Assembly: GCF_025698545.1 (NCBI RefSeq)
Contig: NC_068576.1
Span: 56,084,094 to 56,148,093 of the forward strand
Length of the DNA stretch: 64,000 bases
Reading direction: 5' to 3'
DNA from: Gossypium raimondii
Lineage: Eukaryota; Streptophyta; Magnoliopsida; Malvales; Malvaceae
Shown: piece after piece, positions 58,758 to 64,000 of the stretch
Position numbering within the stretch: the stretch's first letter is position 1
How the letters are laid out: each line of letters opens with the position of its first letter
The notes under the pieces: model-generated
Told to the model about the DNA's origin: nothing
The model's database searches: none
What the model saw: the letters and a program-made list of their open reading frames with translations, nothing else
Position numbers and translations under genes: made by a program

Positions 58758-60245
58758 TTAGCATCTTCTATATCTCCTGATCTTTGGGAGTAGATGAACA
58801 TACTGTCCTTTCTCCACCATGTTTCTTATTACTTCACGAGCTTCAGAAAGCTTTCCAGCACTCCGTAAATGACTCACTAGGGTACTGTACACGACAAAAT
58901 TTGGGTTACATCCTCTAGCCTCCATTTCCTTAAGTATAGCACATGCCTCTTCGAACTTTCCAGCCATACAATAACCACGAATCATCGAATTGTATGTAAA
59001 CACATTCGGAAGCTGTCCCTTGGTAATCATATCATCAAACATTTCCTGAGCTTTCTCTAGCTCCCCAGCGGCAATGAATCCCGTAATGATTACAGTATAG
59101 CAGACGACATCAGGCATGCATCCGTTCTTTATCATTTCATCAAAAAAATACTTGCAAGCATCCAAGTTTCCAGAACGACTCAGGCCATCAATCAATGTCG
59201 TGAAATGAAGAACACCTGGGTTTAATCCCACCTCTTTCATGTGATTCAATAGATTAAGTGCTGCAAGTGGTTTATCTCCTTTGCCAAGAACATGCAGAAG
59301 GATGTTATATGTATGAAAATCAGGGGAAAATCCGGATCTACTCATTTCATCAAGTAACCTGTGGAATTGATCTAACTTCCCCAATCTGTATTTTGCATAC
59401 ATAATAATATTGTAAGTTAGAATATCGGGGGAAAAACCCTCGGCTAACATCTGCTGGTACACCCACTCAATTAGCTTGTATTGATTAATGGCAAGTAATG
59501 TATGCAAAATAGCATTGTATGAATGCTTAAATGGCCTATAATTGAATGTCTTTGACTTAATGAACCTCTCCACAACTTTCTTAGCTAAGCCGGTCTCTCC
59601 ACAAGCACATATCAAAATGTTAAATGTCCTTGCTGTTGTAGGGAAACCATTCTCTACCATCTCATCTACTAATCTCCACATTGCCTTGTATTCCTCACAC
59701 TCTGCAAATATCTTCATTATCAAATGATATGAATCCACGGTATGCCTATAATTTTCCTGCTGACCAGCCCACACGAAAAACTTGTATCCAAGTTTTGCAC
59801 ACCTGGTCTTATTCGTATACTTCGTGTTCTTCAAAACTCCCAAAAGAACTTCTCTCACAAGGAACCCCGAGACCCTCACCTGCATTTTACTAATAGCAGC
59901 TTTCACATCAAATCCCGGTCCATCTTTTTCTAAAACTTCAAGAATCGTCCTAGCATCGTCTCTCCCAGTCTCAAAAAACCCTTTTCTAGTTGTAAATCGG
60001 GACTTAGAGCTGTTCCTGTTCCAGTTCTCGTCCCCATCACAATCATCATGAATTTCATCAAAAACAGAGTCTAAACTGGGACCCTTCCACATTCTCTTCA
60101 AGGGTTCATCCGAACAATAAAAATCACTATCAAGTTTACCACTATCAAAACTACCACTACAAAATTTCCTCGATAAAACGATAATATAACATGATTTAAA
60201 AACATTCCTTACACCGAACAGAGCTAAATAGTTCATTTTGTGCAA
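58758..60245 (-). CDS. P-class pentatricopeptide repeat (PPR) protein, probably mitochondrial
   Basis: One uninterrupted frame of 495 residues. The N-terminus (MHKMNYLALFGVRNVF, then LSRKFCSGSF) is basic and poor in acids, like a mitochondrial transit peptide. From residue 170 about nine 35-residue PPR motifs follow (170-204, 205-239, 240-274, 275-309, 310-344, 345-379, 380-414, 415-449, 450-484), all P-type, with no E, DYW or SMR domain. P-class PPRs bind organellar RNA and act in stability, splicing or translation; the target is unknown. Residue 5/35 pairs from the third motif on are ND, ND, NG, TD, TN, NN and S-. The start used is the first ATG of the frame; Met4 is an alternative. The gene lacks coding introns, as usual for PPR genes. 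Confidence 0.93.
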   Translation of the reverse strand: MHKMNYLALFGVRNVFKSCYIIVLSRKFCSGSFDSGKLDSDFYCSDEPLKRMWKGPSLDSVFDEIHDDCDGDENWNRNSSKSRFTTRKGFFETGRDDARTILEVLEKDGPGFDVKAAISKMQVRVSGFLVREVLLGVLKNTKYTNKTRCAKLGYKFFVWAGQQENYRHTVDSYHLIMKIFAECEEYKAMWRLVDEMVENGFPTTARTFNILICACGETGLAKKVVERFIKSKTFNYRPFKHSYNAILHTLLAINQYKLIEWVYQQMLAEGFSPDILTYNIIMYAKYRLGKLDQFHRLLDEMSRSGFSPDFHTYNILLHVLGKGDKPLAALNLLNHMKEVGLNPGVLHFTTLIDGLSRSGNLDACKYFFDEMIKNGCMPDVVCYTVIITGFIAAGELEKAQEMFDDMITKGQLPNVFTYNSMIRGYCMAGKFEEACAILKEMEARGCNPNFVVYSTLVSHLRSAGKLSEAREVIRNMVEKGQYVHLLPKIRRYRRC

Positions 60246-60700
60246 CGACTAAGCACTGGGTCACTCCCATTATCTCTGAATCTTTACAAAACACAAAAAA
60301 CCCAGAATCAGATTGGGATACCCAAACACGGAAAGCTTGTGAAACGCTGTAATCTCGAGTTGGTAAATACCCATTAAGCTGAAAACACCCGATTGCATGA
60401 CAGCAGTTTATCGGGATAAGATATATTCATTGAATAGCTACAGTTTCTTTATGAATAGTTGGAATCAGTTTGACGATGAATAGAGACTGGAAGGGGGGAC
60501 TTACCTGGGATTTAAACTTGTTGACAGAGGGTTTGTAAGCTTTTTTGAGGTGGTCGGAGTTTATTGGGCACCCAGGGTTTTTGGAGATTTTGGTGGTGAA
60601 AAGAGAGTTGAAGAGGCGAAGTGAGGAACAAGGAGATACGATATGTGAGGGAGTGTAATCGAGAGTAGTGCAATCTCAATCAGGGTTTTCTAGGAAACGA
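60246..60700 (-). other. Likely 5' UTR of the PPR gene with one intron
   Basis: On the minus strand a donor CAG/GTAAGT lies at 60505/60504, and a good acceptor (GGGTGTTTTCAG) ends at 60379, so a 126 bp leader intron is likely. Upstream of 60505 the leader continues towards 60650. Inferred from splice signals only. Confidence 0.45.
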
Positions 60701-61560
60701 CGCCGTTTATTATTGCTGCCGTTTTTGCAAAGGAAGTAAACATTTCCCATGGGCCGAGTGGCCGGATCCGACATCGGGTTTTGAAATTTTGGTTTGGCCC
60801 GGTTCCTAAAATATTTCTTTTATTAATTTTTATAGTGATATTAAGGTTTAGGGTGTTAGATAATGACTAATGTGCTACTATGGGGTAATATATAAAAAAG
60901 ACCCTTAAATTACTAGAGTTTATCTAAAAAAGCCTTTTAAGTTGTTTTTTTAGTTAAATAAATCCTATCTTATGACTTTTCAAAAGTAAAAATTAATTTT
61001 AAAATCTTTTAAAAGTAATCACCTTAAAATATTTTATTAGTTGTTTAAATTTTATGTACAAGAAGTTGAGATAAGAACTTAAATTTTAAAATAATTTTAC
61101 TTTAATATTAAAATGAATAGCATAAAGAGTTATTTTAAGAGTTTATTAAATAAAGTATGATAATATATATATACATATTGAGGCTAAATACATAATATAC
61201 ATATATCTTTGAAAAAGAAAATAACTTACATATATTAATAACAGACAATCCACGATCTTTGTACTATGCCAATGAGTCATTAATTTAGAGTGAGTTTGAA
61301 TAGACAGTGTCTTTACATGCGTTTAGTGTAAAAACGATAGTGGCAGTGAGATTAGATACTATAAACAATACTATAAAGAGAAAAAGTAAACTAAACACAC
61401 CGTACCGCACACAATCGCCCATTCAAGCCCACCCTATATTGAATATCAAAATTCAAATTTTATAATAATTTAATAATCGAATGAGCATCAATTGCCCAAA
61501 ATCCAAATGGTGAAAAGTATATTCAAAAGGAACCAAGTTATATGTTTTAATTACTAGTCT
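60701..61560. other. Intergenic DNA between the PPR and LTI65-like genes
   Basis: Begins with a short GGGCCGAGTGGCC piece (60750-60810) recalling the GC-rich foldback family; the rest is AT-rich with nothing recognisable. The presumed 3' UTR of the minus-strand LTI65-like gene covers about 61560-62001. Confidence 0.45.
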
Positions 61561-62001
61561 ATTTGAATAAATAGATTCGGGGTTGACGACGGAAGCCGTA
61601 TCCAATTCAAGACAAGGATGGGGTCTCAACTCTCAAACCTCAAAGCCCCAATTTAGGCAAGCGAGAATGGAAAAAACAGAAAAACAGGGTTGCTTCTCGT
61701 GGAATAAAGTGAGGCAATAAGTACACCACTGACTGCTCGAATATTCTCCCAATTTCTGATTGAATTGCCAACAAATTCCCAACTTAAAAACCTGACTTCT
61801 TTTTTGGTGTAAAGAGCACCCAAATTTGTTAACCAGAATATATATAAACACTGTGAAAAAGTACACACATGAAACAGAGGCCATAAGCCCATGGCTACAC
61901 ACATTCAATGAATTTTTTAAAAACAACATGATGATCTCCACACAAAGCGTAAAGATAAAACATCTTCCATTATATCATTCCTTGTAGATTTCTTAATTGA
62001 A

Positions 62002-63931
62002 TCAATTGCTCGATTCTTGAAGACGTCGCTCGCCGGTAGAACTTGGAACACCATTATTACCAGATGATGAACCATGTCCCTGTTCAGTTCCCTGGGAAGA
62101 CACTTCACTTTTGCCAAACCAGGAACCAACAGTACCTTTAAGTTTATCCACTACACTCTTAGTGGGACTATTCATGGATCCTGAACCTACCCTTTCGTTT
62201 GTTTCGCCCGTCGTGCCCAATCGCCTTGCCACCTCCTCCGACTCCGTCACTTTCCCTCTTGCCGCCGTTGTTTCCTTCTCTGGTTCCTCTTTTCGCTTTT
62301 GCAAGGCCTCCGAAATGACTTCTGATAGTGCCCTGTCTTCTTCACCAGGCTTCAATTTCTCCGCGATATAGCTTTTCATTGAGACCCCTTTGTCCTGATC
62401 TTGAACCTGATCAGGATACACTTCGGTTGCCGTCCCAGAGCCGGGACCGTGTAGCTTCGACACCATGGTGCTTCCCGCTCCTGCAACTTTCTCGTAAACA
62501 GGACTTAGTTTATCCGCCATAGTTGCAGCCATTTTCTTTCCATAATCTATAGCTGATCCTTTCGTAGTCGGACTTGATCCATTCGTGGTAGTCCTACTCT
62601 CGTCCTTTTCTCCATACCCGAGCTTTGAAGCTACAATGTTCTTAGCTGACACTGCTTTATCTGCAATAACAGAGGTCGCCGACGATATTTTCTCAGTGTA
62701 ACTGCTCTGGTTTACCGGCTCATCAGCAGCAACATTACGTGGGTGTTCTTCAGGCTTTGTGTCCATGGTTCCGGTGTCTAATGGAGGACTTGGTCCAGGA
62801 GAGAACTGGTTATGGCTTCCTGTAGGGTATAATTCTGATGCAACAGGATGAGTTGCAGGAGGTAAATTGTCCTTTCTACCCTTGTCTTCCTCATAGATAC
62901 TCATTTTATCCATTGAGTGCAAAAGTGGGGTTATCCCTCTTCCTTCTCCACCTGTTACAATGTCACCATAAATAAGCAACACCAATTTGTCATAAAGCTT
63001 ATGATCTACAATTTGAAAGGACTTAACCTTCTCCTGTTGGATCTGTGACCTTGGACTGATAATTTGTAGTAACATAAGCATCAGGATTGTCCTTAGGAGC
63101 AGCAGGGTCTTCCTCCAACCCTATGGGTCTTTGTAAATTAACTTTTGGCTGCCCTGAATACCCTCCTCCTTCCCCATGAAGAAAAGTCCTCGTAGGACCG
63201 GTCGTATCTTTGCCTTGAGAACTCGGCATAGGTGTGTTTTGCGGCGCTAGTGGTTCCCCAACAGTATCAGTCCTCTTCCCAAAGTCGACCCTCGCTTGTT
63301 CTCTCACAAAGCCTTCCAAGCCATCAACAGCGCTGCTAGGTGGTTCATTGTCTTTTGTCCCGTAGTTTCCGGTTATTCCCCTTGATTCTAGAGGATCCAG
63401 GACCATGGGTTTTGACCTGTCGTTTGTAATCCCAGGACGGCTCAAGTCTTCTGGTTGTCCAGACACAACAATTTTAGCAGCGGCAGACTCGTACACTTTC
63501 AAAAACACGACAAGACATTCCACAAGTCAATAAACAAAAAAGAAAAAGGAACAGGGAAAGATGATGAATTGAACGCCAACATACTTGGTGCACCGTGAAC
63601 TTCGGGATCTTGAACAATTTCTTCTTCTTCTTCTTCTTCATCGTCTTCCTCGTCCAGGTCATGATCATCAGGGATATGACCTTCATGGTACTCATGACCA
63701 TGATCATGGTTATGCCCATGCCCATGTTTTTTAATTGTATCCTTTATCTTCTTTGCTTTTGCCTTCACTTTTTTCAAAACTGAGTTTTTCTCATGGTGGT
63801 CATCTTCACCTTCTCCTGTGATAAGAAATTAAAGAATGTTAAAAACTTAAAATGCATTTCTATAACTATAAATAGAAACAGAGATAGGTTTTCTCACCAT
63901 GCTGGTGAGGATAGGCCGATTGGGTATTCAT
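62002..63931 (-). CDS. LTI65/RD29B-like low-temperature and ABA-induced protein
   Basis: Minus-strand exons 63931-63898, 63815-63585, 63495-63028 and 62951-62002, all introns in phase 1, give 560 very hydrophilic residues. The N-terminal part has a Lys-rich stretch (26-41), a His-rich stretch (42-63) and an acidic run (64-77), then HGAPMYESAAAK, the family's conserved block. The middle holds several short repeats of the SYTEKI / ASKLGYG type. KSYIAEKLKPGEEDRALSEV (from 437) is the PGEED motif of LTI65/LTI78/CAP160 proteins. Such proteins accumulate in drought, cold and ABA treatment and are thought to protect cell contents. The promoter, where ABRE/DRE sites would be expected, lies outside the window. 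Overall length is close to that of Arabidopsis LTI65. Confidence 0.92.
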
Positions 63932-64000
63932 TTTTTGTTTCAGAAAAGTGATTTGCAGATAGAATAAGAGTATAAAACTGCACGAAAGGAGAAATCTCGG
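63932..64000 (-). other. Start of the 5' UTR of the LTI65-like gene
   Basis: Sequence directly upstream of the ATG on the minus strand, ending at the window edge; too short to show a promoter. Confidence 0.5.

Noticed and set aside
59542-60051. Plus-strand frames inside the PPR gene
   Set aside because: Shadows of a strongly supported 495-residue repeat protein.
62111-62522. Plus-strand frames within the LTI65-like gene
   Set aside because: Antisense shadows of exon 4; no family likeness, whereas the minus strand gives a complete four-exon gene.
1-64000. tRNA, rRNA or other structured RNA genes
   Set aside because: No A/B-box pair with a cloverleaf and no rRNA-like stretch was noticed on reading. 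A tRNAscan/Infernal run would be decisive.

Overview
The window is AT-rich plant nuclear DNA with spliced genes, signal-peptide and transit-peptide proteins, long LTR remnants and many small foldback elements. The gene set (PAR1-like secreted proteins, a plant ADF, HIPP-type metallochaperone-like proteins, a P-class PPR protein, an LTI65/RD29-like stress protein) is that of a eudicot. The style of the repeats (TGTAACAGCCC...GTGTTACA LTRs, TGTACAAGCCC...TCAACA LTRs, GGTGCTCATGGGCC foldbacks) suggests cotton (Gossypium) or another Malvaceae. That assignment is recalled knowledge, not a search result.

Left part (1-28.7 kb): a tandem array of four copies of a three-exon gene for a small secreted Cys-rich PAR1-family protein (ATGs at 4940, 8872, 15113 and 24878). 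Each copy is followed about 540 bp after its stop by the 5' end of the same solo LTR, inserted at a CATAA target, so the LTR insertion is older than the amplification. Array junctions carry short microhomologies. The intergenic DNA has been enlarged by a nested 2.7 kb solo LTR, a 3.7 kb solo LTR sitting inside a decayed copia gag, and a chimeric LTR. Copies 1-3 look intact. Copy 4 carries a G-to-A change in the intron 1 acceptor AG that should frameshift the mRNA.

Middle part (29-41 kb): three single-copy housekeeping-type genes. They are a five-knuckle CCHC protein of the ZCCHC9 type (+), an actin-depolymerizing factor with the usual ATG-only first exon (+), and a six-exon type II membrane glycosyltransferase of family GT90/CAP10 (-).

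Right part (41-64 kb): 8.5 kb of repeat-rich intergenic DNA, then two related HMA-fold genes (49.6-50.8 and 54.7-55.4 kb, both +) with the same 9 nt / 79 nt / rest exon plan. One has CxxC and a CaaX box; the other has lost both and ends in an EEKK repeat tail. A single-exon mitochondrial-type P-class PPR gene (-) and a four-exon LTI65/RD29B-like gene (-) follow; the promoter of the latter lies beyond the window.

The least explained structures are two unrelated sets of tandem repeats inside LTRs (14.3, 17.8 and 21.4 kb; 27.6-27.9 kb) whose arms vary in a compensating way, so that each repeat can still form a hairpin. No CRISPR, rRNA or tRNA was seen. All exon boundaries come from reading splice signals and family knowledge; none were tested.
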